Shown here one piece after another: positions 24,955 through 34,482 of a DNA stretch of 64,000 nucleotides; within the stretch, counting starts at the first letter, position 1; each line of letters starts with the position of its first letter. Under the pieces are notes generated by a model. The model had not been told where the DNA came from, did no database searches, and saw nothing but the letters and a program-made list of their open reading frames with translations. The DNA lies in the NCBI GenBank assembly GCA_036500765.1, contig DASYBM010000017.1:124001-188000 (forward strand), read 5' to 3'. The stretch comes from Candidatus Sulfotelmatobacter sp. (lineage in GTDB: Bacteria; Acidobacteriota; Terriglobia; Terriglobales; Acidobacteriaceae). Made by a program: the position numbers and the translations under genes.

Positions 24955-25509
24955 ATGCCGGTCGTGATTTCCATGCTCCGCGGAATCAATGTGGGCGGAC
25001 ACAACAAGATCAAAATGGATGCTCTTCGCGCGCTCTACGAATCGGTCAAGTGTGAAGGGCCGCGGACCTACGTGCAAAGCGGGAACGTCATTTTCCGCAC
25101 CAAAGAAAAGCACTCCTCTGCCCTGGCGAAGAAAATCCAGAATGCAATCGAGAAGAAATTCGGATGCTGCCCGGATGTCGTGCTCCGCACCACGGAAGAA
25201 ATGAGAAGAGCCATCGCCGCCAACCCCTTCGGAGGCCGCGATCTGGAACCCGGCAAGATCCTGGTCACCTTCCTTGCCGCGGAACCCGGTCCTGAGGCGC
25301 AGTCCATGCTCCTCGTTTTCAAGAAATATCCCGAGGAATTGCACCTGAAAGGCCGCGAACTCTATATCTACTTCCCCAACGGAGCCGGCAAATCGAAACT
25401 TCCCTGGTCGACGATCGGAAAGCTGCTGAAGACCACCGGCACAGCCCGCAATTGGAACAGCGTCACCAAAATGCTGGCGATTGCAGAAGAGATGGAAGCC
25501 GCAGACTGA
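24955..25509 (+). CDS. DUF1697 family protein
   Basis: MPVVISMLRGINVGGHNKIK, the family hallmark, begins at 24955, followed by LRALYESVKCEGPRTYVQSG, NVIF and the C-terminal KLLKTTGTARNWNSVTKMLA. Length 184 aa is typical. The upstream frame contains a 21-nt tandem duplication (gtgcgaactgccgattgctga) and is not part of the protein. The function of DUF1697 is not established. Confidence 0.9.
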   Translation: MPVVISMLRGINVGGHNKIKMDALRALYESVKCEGPRTYVQSGNVIFRTKEKHSSALAKKIQNAIEKKFGCCPDVVLRTTEEMRRAIAANPFGGRDLEPGKILVTFLAAEPGPEAQSMLLVFKKYPEELHLKGRELYIYFPNGAGKSKLPWSTIGKLLKTTGTARNWNSVTKMLAIAEEMEAAD

Positions 25510-25685
25510 CGGCGCGAAAAAAGAATCGGGCTTCCCCTGTCGCTTGCCTTGCCATTTCCCCAGATGCAGCGGCTAAAGCCTTCATCATGCTGCCCGGCTG
25601 ACGGCACGGCTGGAAGCCGCGCCCTGATACGAGTCTTTCCGATCCGACGCAGAGACTTATCTCCAACAGAACTCCTGGGCGAGGT

Positions 25686-25691
25686 TATAAT
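25686..25691 (+). promoter_or_regulatory. -10 box (TATAAT) of the kinase gene
   Basis: A perfect TATAAT ends 11 bases before the ATG at 25703, and no Shine-Dalgarno sequence fits, so the transcript has a leader of about four bases or none. Confidence 0.65.
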
Positions 25692-25702
25692 CCACTGCAC
25701 GC

Positions 25703-28291
25703 ATGGCTCTGACCTCTGGCAAGAAACTCGGTCCTTACGAAATCCAATCCCTGCTGGGCGCGGGCGGCATGGGCGAGGTCTACCGCGCGCACGATTCGCG
25801 CCTCGATCGCATTGTTGCCATCAAGGTTCTGCCGGCATCTTTCTCGGCCGATCGCGAACGCCTGCAGCGTTTCGCACAGGAAGCCCGCGCGGCCGCGGCG
25901 TTGAATCATCCCAACATCCTTTCGATTTTCGATATTGGCGAAGAGCAGGGCGCGCCGTATGTTGTCTCCGAATTGCTCGAAGGCGAAACCCTGCGGGAGC
26001 GGGTGCGCAACGGTCCGCTGCCCATCCGCCGAGTCATCGACTATGCCACGCAAGTGGCGAAGGGACTGGCTGCGGCGCACGAAAAGGGCATTGTGCATCG
26101 CGATCTGAAGCCGGAAAACTTGTTTCTCACCGCCGATGGCCGCGTGAAGATTCTGGATTTCGGTTTGGCGAAGCTGACGCGACCGGAAGCGCAGGATCAC
26201 AGCGGCGATGCACCCACCATCCAGGTCGCCACCGAAGCTGGGGTCGTCATGGGCACTGCGGGATATATGTCTCCCGAGCAGGTGCGCGGAAAACCGGCCG
26301 ACCATCGCTCCGACATTTTTTCCTTCGGTGCGATTCTCTACGAAATGATTTCCGGCAAGCGCGCTTTCCACGGCGAAACCTCCGCCGACACCATGAGCGC
26401 GATCCTGAAGGAAGAGACGCCGGAGCTTTCCGAGACCGCCCGCAATGTTCCGCCCGGCCTGGAACGGATCGTGCGCCACTGCCTGGAAAAACATCCGTCG
26501 CAGCGTTTCCAATCGGCCGGCGATCTGGCCTTCGATGTGGAAGCCCTGACCGAAATTTCCGCCAGCAGCAAGTCGGGCGCGCAAGCGGCCGTGCAGCAGG
26601 CGACTGCCGGAACGTCTCGTCGCGTATTAGCAACTGCGCTGGGAATGGTTCTGCTTGCCGCAGCGATGCTCGGCCTGGGCTGGTGGCTCGGGCACAGCAG
26701 CGCTTCCACGCCTCCGGCTGAGTATCAGCAGATTACGTTCCGCACGGGCTCCATTGGCAATGCCCGATTCACACCCGACGGCAGCATCGTCTACAGCGCG
26801 TCCTGGGAAGGCGGCGAGGATCAGCTCTACATGGCTCGCACAGATGATACTGGCTCGCGCGAACTGGGACTGAAGAACGCAGAGCTGCTGGCCATCTCGA
26901 AGAGCGGCGAACTGGCTATCCGGCTCAACACTGTATTCTACGGCGGCTATGCACGAACGGGGACACTGGCGCGGGTTCCGCTGGGCGGCGGCACGCCGCG
27001 CGAAGTGCTCGAGAACGTGCAGGATGCCGACTGGACGGCCAATGGCGAAAGCATGGCCGTAGTTCGTTTTGTCCCGGAGAATCATCACTGGCGCCTGGAA
27101 TATCCGATTGGTCACGTCTTGTTTGACAGCATCAACTGGATCAGCCTTCCGAAAATTTCCCCGGACGGCAAACGGATCGCGTTTGAAGACCACGAGAACC
27201 CTGGAGGCGACGACGAGGGTTCGGTTGCCGTCATCGGCCTGGATGGGCACGAGAACAAGCTCTCGTCGGGCTGGTCTTCGGTGGAGGGTGTGCAGTGGTC
27301 CCCGGCGGGCGATGAAATCTGGTTCACTGCCTCGGATACCGGCAGCGCACAAAATCTGCGTGGGGTCACTCTGACGGGCAAGCTGCGGACCATTACCAAC
27401 GTCCCGGGAGGCATGTGGCTGGAGGACATGCGCAACGGCATCGCGCTCATGATCACACCTCAGATACGCCTCGGAATCCGGGGCATGCCGCCGGGCGGCA
27501 AAGAAGAGCACGAACTGGGATGGCTCGGATGGTCGGTGCCGAGAGACTTGAGCAAGGACGGCAGAAAAATTCTCTTCGAGGAAGAAGCCGATGGCGGTGG
27601 CCCGAATTACACCGTGTTTTTGCGCGATACCGACGGATCGCCTCCCGTGCGGATCGGCGAAGGCGCCGGCGAAGCCATTTCTCCGGATGGGAAATGGGTG
27701 ATCACGAAACCGGCCAAGGGCGGTGCCTTGAGCCTGGTGCCGACCGGCGCTGGTGAAGCCAGACAGTTGACCCACGACAACATCAGCTACGGCTCGGTTC
27801 GCTACCTCCCCGATGGCAAACAATTGGTGGCTAGTGGAATTGAGTCCGGACATGGCGCACGCGATTATCTGCTTGACGTAAATAGTGGCATTGCGAAGCC
27901 CATTACGCCCGAGGGCATTGATGGCACAATCCTGTCCCCCGACGGCCGCAGTCTTGCCGTGACTGGGCCGGACGGCAAATGGGCCGTTTGGCCGCTGGAT
28001 GGAAGTGGCCTGCGCCCGATCCCGGGTCTTGATTCGACGTACTATGTCACCGGCTGGATGCCGGACGGGGCTTCTGTTTATGCGCTCTCCAGCCAGCGCC
28101 GCGAACGGACCAAGAAGGTTTATCGAGTGAATACTGCGACTGGGAAAATGGAATTCTGGAAAACCTTCGGCGACAGCCTCCCGCCAGGAGCGGGCGCCGG
28201 TGGCCCGCGTTTTTCCAGCGACGGCAGCGCGTACGCCTATGTCTATACCCAGACGTTGTCGGTGGCCTATGTGGTCAAGGGACTGAAGTAG
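25703..28291 (+). CDS. Serine/threonine protein kinase with C-terminal TolB/PD40-like propeller
   Basis: Transmembrane receptor-type kinase of 862 aa. The kinase domain is complete: LLGAGGMGEVYRA (residues 18-30), VAIK with Lys41, HRDLKPEN (132-139), DFG (152-154), GTAGYMSPEQVRGKPADHRS and a C-lobe ending DRIVRHCLEKHPSQRFQS-like sequence. One membrane helix lies near 312-330 (LATALGMVLLAAAMLGLGWW). Outside follow six or more propeller blades with FTPDGSIVYSA, ISPDGKRIAF, WSPAGDEIWF, ISPDGKWVITK and LSPDGRSLAV signatures. Such fusions are abundant in Acidobacteriota and are thought to sense extracellular signals; ligand and target are unknown. Confidence 0.93.
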   Translation: MALTSGKKLGPYEIQSLLGAGGMGEVYRAHDSRLDRIVAIKVLPASFSADRERLQRFAQEARAAAALNHPNILSIFDIGEEQGAPYVVSELLEGETLRERVRNGPLPIRRVIDYATQVAKGLAAAHEKGIVHRDLKPENLFLTADGRVKILDFGLAKLTRPEAQDHSGDAPTIQVATEAGVVMGTAGYMSPEQVRGKPADHRSDIFSFGAILYEMISGKRAFHGETSADTMSAILKEETPELSETARNVPPGLERIVRHCLEKHPSQRFQSAGDLAFDVEALTEISASSKSGAQAAVQQATAGTSRRVLATALGMVLLAAAMLGLGWWLGHSSASTPPAEYQQITFRTGSIGNARFTPDGSIVYSASWEGGEDQLYMARTDDTGSRELGLKNAELLAISKSGELAIRLNTVFYGGYARTGTLARVPLGGGTPREVLENVQDADWTANGESMAVVRFVPENHHWRLEYPIGHVLFDSINWISLPKISPDGKRIAFEDHENPGGDDEGSVAVIGLDGHENKLSSGWSSVEGVQWSPAGDEIWFTASDTGSAQNLRGVTLTGKLRTITNVPGGMWLEDMRNGIALMITPQIRLGIRGMPPGGKEEHELGWLGWSVPRDLSKDGRKILFEEEADGGGPNYTVFLRDTDGSPPVRIGEGAGEAISPDGKWVITKPAKGGALSLVPTGAGEARQLTHDNISYGSVRYLPDGKQLVASGIESGHGARDYLLDVNSGIAKPITPEGIDGTILSPDGRSLAVTGPDGKWAVWPLDGSGLRPIPGLDSTYYVTGWMPDGASVYALSSQRRERTKKVYRVNTATGKMEFWKTFGDSLPPGAGAGGPRFSSDGSAYAYVYTQTLSVAYVVKGLK

Positions 28292-28328
28292 GCCTCCTGC
28301 GACTCGCGGTGAGGCCTTGGAAAATAAA

Positions 28329-28405
28329 TGGTCGGGACGGGCAGATTTGAACTGCCGACCCCTCGCACCCCAAGCGAGTGCTCTACCAGGCTGAGCCACG
28401 TCCCG
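28329..28405 (-). tRNA. tRNA-Pro (anticodon GGG)
   Basis: Cloverleaf on the minus strand: acceptor CGGGACG with CGTCCCG, D-arm with GGCTCAGCCTGGTAGAGC, anticodon loop TTGGGGT (anticodon GGG), T-arm GGCAG-TTCAAAT-CTGCC, discriminator A and encoded CCA. 77 nt. Confidence 0.96.
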
Positions 28406-28496
28406 ACTAGTAAGGAAATTCCACCAGTGCCGCGGTTGCCAGGCAACCCGCTCTGGCGGTGGGGTTCACTTTTGCAATTCTACACTACCAAACGTT

Positions 28497-28612
28497 TGTC
28501 ATCCTTCGCGAAGCGAAGAGCCTGCCCTGAGCCTGTCGAAGGGATCTATGCAGCTTGCCGGCGCAATGCATAGATCCTTCGGCACGCAAAAACCGCGTGC
28601 CTCAGGATGACA
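28497..28612. repeat. Dispersed TCATCCT..AGGATGA inverted element
   Basis: tcatccttcgcgaagcgaag at the left and cgtgcctcaggatgaca at the right bound an inner part with agatccttcgg; the element also contains the cctgccctgagcctgtcgaa word (28518-28543). A second element of this type is at 41877-41962. Repeats of this kind are widespread in unrelated bacteria. Confidence 0.7.
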
Positions 28613-28638
28613 AGGCCGTTTCTTGGGCGATAACTCGC

Positions 28639-31473
28639 CTACTCTAAATCTCTCCAGTTCTTCCCCACTCCCATATCCACATGCAGCGGCACCGTCAGCG
28701 CATGAGCCTTCTCCATGTGCTCGCGCACGAGAGGTTGCATCGTCTCCACTTCGCTTTCGGGAACTTCAAACACCAGTTCGTCGTGCACCTGCAGTGTCAT
28801 GCGCGATTTCATTCCGCGCTCGCGGAGCGCGGTGTCAATCTGAATCATCGCAATTTTGATCAAGTCTGCCGCCGTTCCCTGAAGCGGCGTGTTCACCGCC
28901 GTGCGTTCGGCGAATCCGCGCTGGTTCGCGTTCTTGCTGTTGATGTCCGGAATCGGGCGCACACGACCGAAGAGTGTCTTCACGTTTAGGTCGCGCCGCG
29001 CCTCTTCCAAAGTCTTGTCGATGAACGCCCGCACTCCGCTGTACTTTTCAAAATACGCCGCGATGAATTGCTTGGCCTCGCTGGGTTCGATTCCGAGATT
29101 TTGCGACAGTCCAAACGGCGAAAGCCCATATACAATGCCGAAGTTCACAACTTTGGCTTGCCGGCGATGGTCCGCCGTCACCATCAGGGGAGGCACGCCG
29201 AACACCTGCGACGCTGTGAGCGTATGAACGTCGTCGCCGCGCCTGTAAGCCTCGACCAGCAGCGGGTCATGCGAAAAATGCGCCAGCAGCCGCAACTCAA
29301 TCTGCGAATAATCGGCAGTCAGCAGCACATGCCCCGGTTCCGCAATAAACGCCGCGCGGATGCCGCGCCCCAGCTCTGTGCGGATCGGAATGTTTTGCAG
29401 ATTCGGATTCGCCGACGACAGCCGTCCCGTCGCCGTTCCTGTCTGCCCAAACGTGGTGTGCAGCCGCCCCGTCGCGGAATTAATAAGCGCGGGCAGCGCG
29501 TCGACATAAGTGGACTTCAGCTTGGTGAGCTGCCGATAATCGAGGACCATGCGTGCAATGGGATGACTCTCCGCCAGCTCCTCCAACACATCGACGGCTG
29601 TCGATATAGTCCGCCCTTTGCCGTATTTTACGGGTTTGGGCAAATTCATGCGATTGAACAGCACATCGCCCAGTTGCTTCGGCGAACCCACGTTGAATTC
29701 CATCCCGGCAACTTCGTAGATTTCTTTCGCCTTCGCCGCGATCTCGCGCTCCAGTTCGCTCGACATGGTCGAGAGCGCAGCCCTGTCGATCTTCACGCCG
29801 GCCTGCTCCATGCGCGCCAGCACCGGCACAAGAGGCAGATCGATCTCCTCGTAAAGCTTCGCCAGCCCCGCCTGTTCAACATCGCTGCGCAGCGTGGCGG
29901 TGAGCTGCCCTGTGATGTCTGCCGCTTCGCCCAAGTCGCCGCCCAGCTTCAGGTTGAAGCGCCGCAGCGCCACCTCCGCCAGCCCGTGCGACGAATAAGT
30001 AGGATCGAGCAGATACGAATACAGCATGGGATCGTGCCGCACTCCCGCCAGCGAAATTCCCAGGGGATCGAGGGCATGAATCGCCGCTTTGTAGTCATGG
30101 ACTGTTTTCGATATACCAGCGTCGCTGAGCACAGCGCGCAATTTGTCTGCGGCATCTCCGAAATCCAGTTCGACGATCGTGGCCGAACCGGCCGTAGCGG
30201 AAATGGCGACACGACACGCCGGTTGCGCGGGCACCGCAGCGCCCGAAGCGCTACCCATGCCTCCCATCGCCATTAAAGACATCTGCGCGTCGGGTGTCTC
30301 CTCGACCTTCTCTTTTTCCTTTTCCGCCTCTTCCGCTAAAACCGGCGCCTCTTCGTGCTCGACCGCCACGGCCAACGCGCCCACAGCCGCCTTCACTACG
30401 CTTTCAACATCCGCCGCCGATTTGGACTCGGTGTGGAGCGTCTCGCTTACTTCGACTACCGGCAACAACTCTTTCAGCAGCGAAGTGAATTCCAATTCGG
30501 TGAACAGCGACCGCAGCGCGTCCACGTCAGGATCTCCGGCGCGCATCGCTTCCAGATCGAACTCGATGGGAACATTTGTGTCGATGGTCGCCATGCTCTT
30601 GCTGAATAAAATCGTGTCGCGATTGTTCAGCAGCGATTCGCGATAAGTTTTCTTTTCCACTTCCGCCGCCCGCTCCAACGCCTGTTCGACTGTGCCAAAG
30701 CGCCGAATGATTTCCACCGACCCTTTGTCGCCGATGCCCGGCGCGCCGGGAATGTTATCGATCGAATCGCCGCGCAGAGCCATCACGTCGATCACCCGCT
30801 CTGGCGGCACGCCCAGAATCTCCTCCACCTTCGCTGCATCGCAAACCAAGTTGTCCTTTGGCGGATTCAGAATGTGCACTTTGTCGTTCACCAACTGCAT
30901 CATGTCCTTGTCGCTGGAAACGATGTACACGGGATGCGACGCCTCCGCCGCTTTGCGGGCCAGCGTGCCGATCACATCGTCGGCCTCGAAGCGCAGCACT
31001 TCGAGAATCGGAATCCGGTAAGCCTCGAGCGCTCTACGAATATAAGGAACCTGCTGCGCCAGATCTTCCGGCATGGCGGAGCGATTGGCTTTGTAGCCTT
31101 TGTATTCGACTTGAGTGAAAGTCTGCGTTTTGATATCGAACTTTCGGATGGTGGTGACGGCGTCGGCCTGCTCGTCGCGAAAGGTGGGGCCGGCTACGTC
31201 GAACACGGCCGCCAGATACTGCGGGGAAAAATCGTCGCGCAGTTTGCGCAGCATATTCACAAACACGTAAGTCGCCGCCGTCGGCAGCCCGGTTTTTGTC
31301 GACATCGATCGCTGCCGCACCATCGCGTGATAGGCGCGGAAGATGAACGACATGGTATCGATAAGATAGATGCGTCCGTGCCCGGGCGCAGCCTGAGATG
31401 CCTTACCGGCCGCGGGTTTGGCAGGGACGTAGTCCGGCGGAACAGGATTCGATGATTTCTTGCGCGGGGGCAA
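28639..31473 (-). CDS. polA: DNA polymerase I
   Basis: Repair and Okazaki-fragment polymerase of 944 aa. The 5'-3' exonuclease part has DTMSFIFRAYHAM, SSDKDMMQLVND and NIPGAPGIGDKGS; the polymerase part has motif A LLTADYSQIELRLLAHF, motif B VNFGIVYGLSPFGLSQ and motif C LQVHDELVFEVPE. The middle domain is preceded by a Glu/Lys/Ala-rich linker and shows no DxE at the first exonuclease motif (CRVAISATAGSATIVELDF), so proofreading is probably lost. The start is TTG at 31473, with TAAACT seven bases before it. Confidence 0.97.
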   Translation of the reverse strand: MPPRKKSSNPVPPDYVPAKPAAGKASQAAPGHGRIYLIDTMSFIFRAYHAMVRQRSMSTKTGLPTAATYVFVNMLRKLRDDFSPQYLAAVFDVAGPTFRDEQADAVTTIRKFDIKTQTFTQVEYKGYKANRSAMPEDLAQQVPYIRRALEAYRIPILEVLRFEADDVIGTLARKAAEASHPVYIVSSDKDMMQLVNDKVHILNPPKDNLVCDAAKVEEILGVPPERVIDVMALRGDSIDNIPGAPGIGDKGSVEIIRRFGTVEQALERAAEVEKKTYRESLLNNRDTILFSKSMATIDTNVPIEFDLEAMRAGDPDVDALRSLFTELEFTSLLKELLPVVEVSETLHTESKSAADVESVVKAAVGALAVAVEHEEAPVLAEEAEKEKEKVEETPDAQMSLMAMGGMGSASGAAVPAQPACRVAISATAGSATIVELDFGDAADKLRAVLSDAGISKTVHDYKAAIHALDPLGISLAGVRHDPMLYSYLLDPTYSSHGLAEVALRRFNLKLGGDLGEAADITGQLTATLRSDVEQAGLAKLYEEIDLPLVPVLARMEQAGVKIDRAALSTMSSELEREIAAKAKEIYEVAGMEFNVGSPKQLGDVLFNRMNLPKPVKYGKGRTISTAVDVLEELAESHPIARMVLDYRQLTKLKSTYVDALPALINSATGRLHTTFGQTGTATGRLSSANPNLQNIPIRTELGRGIRAAFIAEPGHVLLTADYSQIELRLLAHFSHDPLLVEAYRRGDDVHTLTASQVFGVPPLMVTADHRRQAKVVNFGIVYGLSPFGLSQNLGIEPSEAKQFIAAYFEKYSGVRAFIDKTLEEARRDLNVKTLFGRVRPIPDINSKNANQRGFAERTAVNTPLQGTAADLIKIAMIQIDTALRERGMKSRMTLQVHDELVFEVPESEVETMQPLVREHMEKAHALTVPLHVDMGVGKNWRDLE

Positions 31474-31480
31474 CTTGTTT

Positions 31481-31486
31481 AGTTTA
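31481..31486 (-). promoter_or_regulatory. -10 box (TAAACT) of polA
   Basis: The box ends seven bases before the TTG start codon, so the transcript would start at the codon itself. Confidence 0.5.
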
Positions 31487-31514
31487 GCAGCAGGAAGAGT
31501 CGTCGCAGGAAAGC

Positions 31515-32030
31515 CTAGAAATCCACCCGGAAACTTGCTTCCACCGTTTTGCTTCCTTTGCCGCCGTCGGGATCGCGGAAAACCAGGTAGTATTTCATCG
31601 GTTTATTCAGAGCAGGCGGCAGGTCGAAATTTACCGCCTGATTGTGTGACGACTCCACCACGAACAGGGAATCGCTGGAGCGGTTATTGGTATAGTCGGC
31701 GTTCTGTTCCTCGTTCAGGATGAGGAAGCTGATGCTGGCCGTATCGTCGGACGCGCCATTCGCCTTCCCCGCGAAAGATTCGAAGATCCCGTGCAGATGC
31801 GGCTGCACCGCGTGCGCCGGAATTTCGATCGGGAATGTGGCTGACCCTTGCAGCTTGAATGTTTTCTGCAACACGACTTGGCTGCCACCTGCCGGTGAAG
31901 GTGCGAGGTTTTCTGCCGGTACAACCTGGTTAGATGTCGCCGCTGCCTTCGGGGGCGGCTGGCTGGTGCAGGCAACGTGCGTCAGCAGGAGAGTCGCGAG
32001 CACGGCATTCAGGCGTCTAGGTGCTGGCAT
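31515..32030 (-). CDS. Lipoprotein of unknown function
   Basis: From the ATG at 32030 a signal sequence ends in a lipobox (LLLTHVACTSQ, Cys21). A Pro/Ala/Ser-rich spacer leads to a beta-rich domain (FPIEIPAHAVQPHLHGIFES, LILNEEQNADYTNN, KPMKYYLVFRDPDG). It is similar to exported acidobacterial proteins without known function. The ORF is open far upstream on the same strand, but that part overlaps the cysteine dioxygenase gene in another frame. It lies between polA and the dioxygenase gene, 6 nt after the latter. Confidence 0.65.
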   Translation of the reverse strand: MPAPRRLNAVLATLLLTHVACTSQPPPKAAATSNQVVPAENLAPSPAGGSQVVLQKTFKLQGSATFPIEIPAHAVQPHLHGIFESFAGKANGASDDTASISFLILNEEQNADYTNNRSSDSLFVVESSHNQAVNFDLPPALNKPMKYYLVFRDPDGGKGSKTVEASFRVDF

Positions 32031-32035
32031 TTGAG

Positions 32036-32617
32036 TCAGGGCTGCACGGTTTTTCCGAACGCTGTGTTGAAGTGCAGCTTGATTTCGCCGCACGTACCCT
32101 GCTCCGGCGAATACACCACGCAGGTGTCGAAGGGACGCGAATACACATGCAGGCTCACCGCGCGCGCATCGAATTCGCGCGGATTCACCACGCGGTGCAC
32201 GGGATCCGCCGGATCGACCGCGCAGGGCTGCGCGATATTCATCTCGACCGTGTTGGTTCGCTCGAGATGGCACACTCCACCTTCCAGATCCTGATGAACC
32301 AGATGAAAGTTCTCCACCTGCAAGCGTCCAAGCGGAACCGCCATCCAGCAATTCTGGTCGCGATGATTGTGCACCGAACTCGCCTGTCCCACTTCCCAAC
32401 AAATCGCCATCAGTTCATACAGCGAAGTTCGGTCGATCAGATTGCGCGTGTAATGCTGCCGATCCCAATTGAGGTATGGAGCGAGGGACTCAGCATCGAC
32501 GGGCGTATCCTGCAAAAAGCGCCGAATGGTTTCGGTCTGGTCGAAAGCGGCTTCGGGGAATTGCCGCAGTTTTTCAACCAGCGTTTGAATAGGAGACGTT
32601 TTCGCAGCGGTGATCAT
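32036..32617 (-). CDS. Cysteine dioxygenase
   Basis: Converts L-cysteine and O2 to cysteine sulfinate, with a non-heme iron in a cupin barrel. Seen: SSVHNHRDQNCWMAVPLGRL with the first two iron His, ARAVSLHVYSRPFDTCVVY with the third His, HYTRNLIDRTSLYELM, and VHRVVNPREFDARAVSLHVYS. Length 193 aa is typical of bacterial enzymes. Positioned with the lipoprotein gene on its 3' side. In bacteria it may support taurine or sulfinate metabolism. Confidence 0.92.
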   Translation of the reverse strand: MITAAKTSPIQTLVEKLRQFPEAAFDQTETIRRFLQDTPVDAESLAPYLNWDRQHYTRNLIDRTSLYELMAICWEVGQASSVHNHRDQNCWMAVPLGRLQVENFHLVHQDLEGGVCHLERTNTVEMNIAQPCAVDPADPVHRVVNPREFDARAVSLHVYSRPFDTCVVYSPEQGTCGEIKLHFNTAFGKTVQP

Positions 32618-32654
32618 GAATCGCTCCGGCCCTCGAGTATAACGCAGCCGATTG

Positions 32655-32698
32655 GGTTATCGGCTAACGATAAGCGGCTAACGACAAGCGACCAACGA
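32655..32698. repeat. Degenerate ggctaacg word repeats
   Basis: gggttatcggctaacgataa, gcggctaacgacaagcgacc fill the short spacer between murJ and the dioxygenase gene. Related to 7685-7757. Confidence 0.6.
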
Positions 32699-32706
32699 CT
32701 GTGATT

Positions 32707-34404
32707 CTACGGTTCTCTCCCCGCGTCCGAAATTTCCTTGCTCGCTCCCTGCGCTACCACGGGATACACCGCGCCCTTGCGCCGCCGCAAATCCCCGGGC
32801 AGCTCCGAGCGCACCATCCACAATCCTGCCGCTGCTGCTGCCGCCCAGGTAATCGACACCAGTCCTAGCTGCATCAGATCGGCCACGCGGCTTCCGCGCC
32901 CCATGGTCGATAGCGGCACGACCTTCGCCACTTCGAAGCTGATCCCGCCTGCCGCTACGGCCACAATCGCCGCTTTCCCCAACTCGCCCCACCGTAATCC
33001 ATTCAGCGGAACCAGCTTCTTGTAATGCAGGAGCAATGCCAGCGCCAACAGATTCACGCCAATCCCAATGTCCGACGCCCACGCCAGTCCGACCACTCCG
33101 AACGTATGAAACAGAAATGAGTACATCGGCAGCGACGCCGCGGTGATAATCGTGACCGCTACCATTGGGGTCAGCGTATCGCCAGCGGCGTAAAACGCGC
33201 GCGCATAAAGCCCCTGTGCCGCCCACAATGCCAGTGAGAGCGAAAACCAGAAAAAATAAACTGCGCTGGTCTGCGTGTCGACGAAAAGAAATTTGCCGCG
33301 CCGGTAGACCAGATCGATCAGCGGAAGCGCGGCCACCATCATCAGGCCGGACGCCAACAGCGACGCCGCAGCCACGCGGTAGACAGAATCGTTCACTGTC
33401 ACCGCAAATTCCTTCAGCTTTTTCTCATTAAACAGTCGCGCAAAAAAAGGCAGCGACGCCTGCCCCGTCGCCTGCCCCAACACGGCGATCGGAACGGCGA
33501 ACAACCGCTTCGCAAAAGTCAGGCGGGTAATATCGCCAACACCGCTGGCGGCGTAGTGCCGCAGGATCCAGTCGTCCGCCGCCACTAGCGATACCCCCAG
33601 CATCAGCGGCACCGATAACTTCACCCACTCCAGAAATGCAGAATTCGTCACATCGAACGACGGCTTATAACCCGTCCCGATCCGCGCCGCCCCAATCACG
33701 CTGGCCAGGAACGGTCCGGCAAAACTTCCCACCAAGGCCCCATAGGCCAGTGAAGCGACTCCGAAATGACGCCCGCCCACCACTCCGCCGAGAATGATGA
33801 ACGCGTTATAAACGATCGGCCCGAAAGCGGGAAACAGAAACAGTCGATGCGAGAGCAGCACCGCCGATACCACTCCCCCGACATAAAAAAAGATCTGCGC
33901 CGGCAGCAGAATGCGCGTCAGGTGAATGCAGAGTTCGATCTCCCGCGGCGAAAAACCTGCGTGCTTGCTCGAAGGCCCAAACATCCAGCTCACGAACTGG
34001 GGCGTGAAAATCTCGGTGATAATCGTTCCTGCGATCAACACTGCGGTCATTACCGTGATGATGATGGAAAAAGTTTTCTGGGCATCGGCGTCGCGCTTCT
34101 CGGCGAGAAAGCGCGTATAGATCGAGATAAATGTGATGGAGGCTGAGCCCCCGGCGACAATGTAGTTCAGAAAGTCCGGCAGAGTGAATGCCGCCACATA
34201 AGCGTCGGTGGCCCCGCCCGCACCGTAGGCGTAGGCGATATAGGCATCGCGCGCGTAGCCGATGACGCGCGATAACATGACGGCCGAAATCAACAGCAGC
34301 GTCGCGGAGAAGGCCGTGTGTTGATGCGAGGGGCGAAACAGCCGGAAGAGCCGCGCCACTCGACTGAGCCGTTCGCCGCCGGCCATGTCCGCAGAATTCG
34401 CCAT
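32707..34404 (-). CDS. murJ: Lipid II flippase MurJ
   Basis: An integral membrane flippase that moves lipid II across the inner membrane for peptidoglycan synthesis. About 14 hydrophobic helices are visible, for example FSATLLLISAVMLSRVIGYA at the start, followed by DAYVAAFTLPDFLNYIVAGG. GTGYKPSFDVTNSAFLEWVK, ADDWILRHYAASG and RAFYAAGDTLTPMVAVTIIT are the usual family landmarks. Length 565 aa. TAGAAT (34414-34419) ends nine bases before the ATG, so the transcript is probably leaderless. Confidence 0.94.
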   Translation of the reverse strand: MANSADMAGGERLSRVARLFRLFRPSHQHTAFSATLLLISAVMLSRVIGYARDAYIAYAYGAGGATDAYVAAFTLPDFLNYIVAGGSASITFISIYTRFLAEKRDADAQKTFSIIITVMTAVLIAGTIITEIFTPQFVSWMFGPSSKHAGFSPREIELCIHLTRILLPAQIFFYVGGVVSAVLLSHRLFLFPAFGPIVYNAFIILGGVVGGRHFGVASLAYGALVGSFAGPFLASVIGAARIGTGYKPSFDVTNSAFLEWVKLSVPLMLGVSLVAADDWILRHYAASGVGDITRLTFAKRLFAVPIAVLGQATGQASLPFFARLFNEKKLKEFAVTVNDSVYRVAAASLLASGLMMVAALPLIDLVYRRGKFLFVDTQTSAVYFFWFSLSLALWAAQGLYARAFYAAGDTLTPMVAVTIITAASLPMYSFLFHTFGVVGLAWASDIGIGVNLLALALLLHYKKLVPLNGLRWGELGKAAIVAVAAGGISFEVAKVVPLSTMGRGSRVADLMQLGLVSITWAAAAAAGLWMVRSELPGDLRRRKGAVYPVVAQGASKEISDAGREP

Positions 34405-34413
34405 GCAACCGGG

Positions 34414-34419
34414 ATTCTA
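34414..34419 (-). promoter_or_regulatory. -10 box (TAGAAT) of murJ
   Basis: TAGAAT, nine bases, then ATG; no Shine-Dalgarno sequence between. Confidence 0.6.
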
Positions 34420-34482
34420 CACGCAAAGCGAAGTGCTGCCGGTTACGCCGCGTGGTTCCGAAATCCGTTCGGGCTGACGAGT

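Noticed and set aside
26627..28399. 590-residue frame on the minus strand opposite the kinase
   Set aside because: The plus strand has a complete kinase and propeller with family motifs; the antisense frame is Arg/Ala/His-rich without domains and reads through tRNA-Pro.
29068..30276. 402-residue plus-strand frame opposite polA
   Set aside because: polA motifs A, B and C are complete on the minus strand.
31515..32402. N-terminal extension of the lipoprotein to 32402
   Set aside because: It overlaps the cysteine dioxygenase gene in another frame and hides the lipobox signal at 32030.
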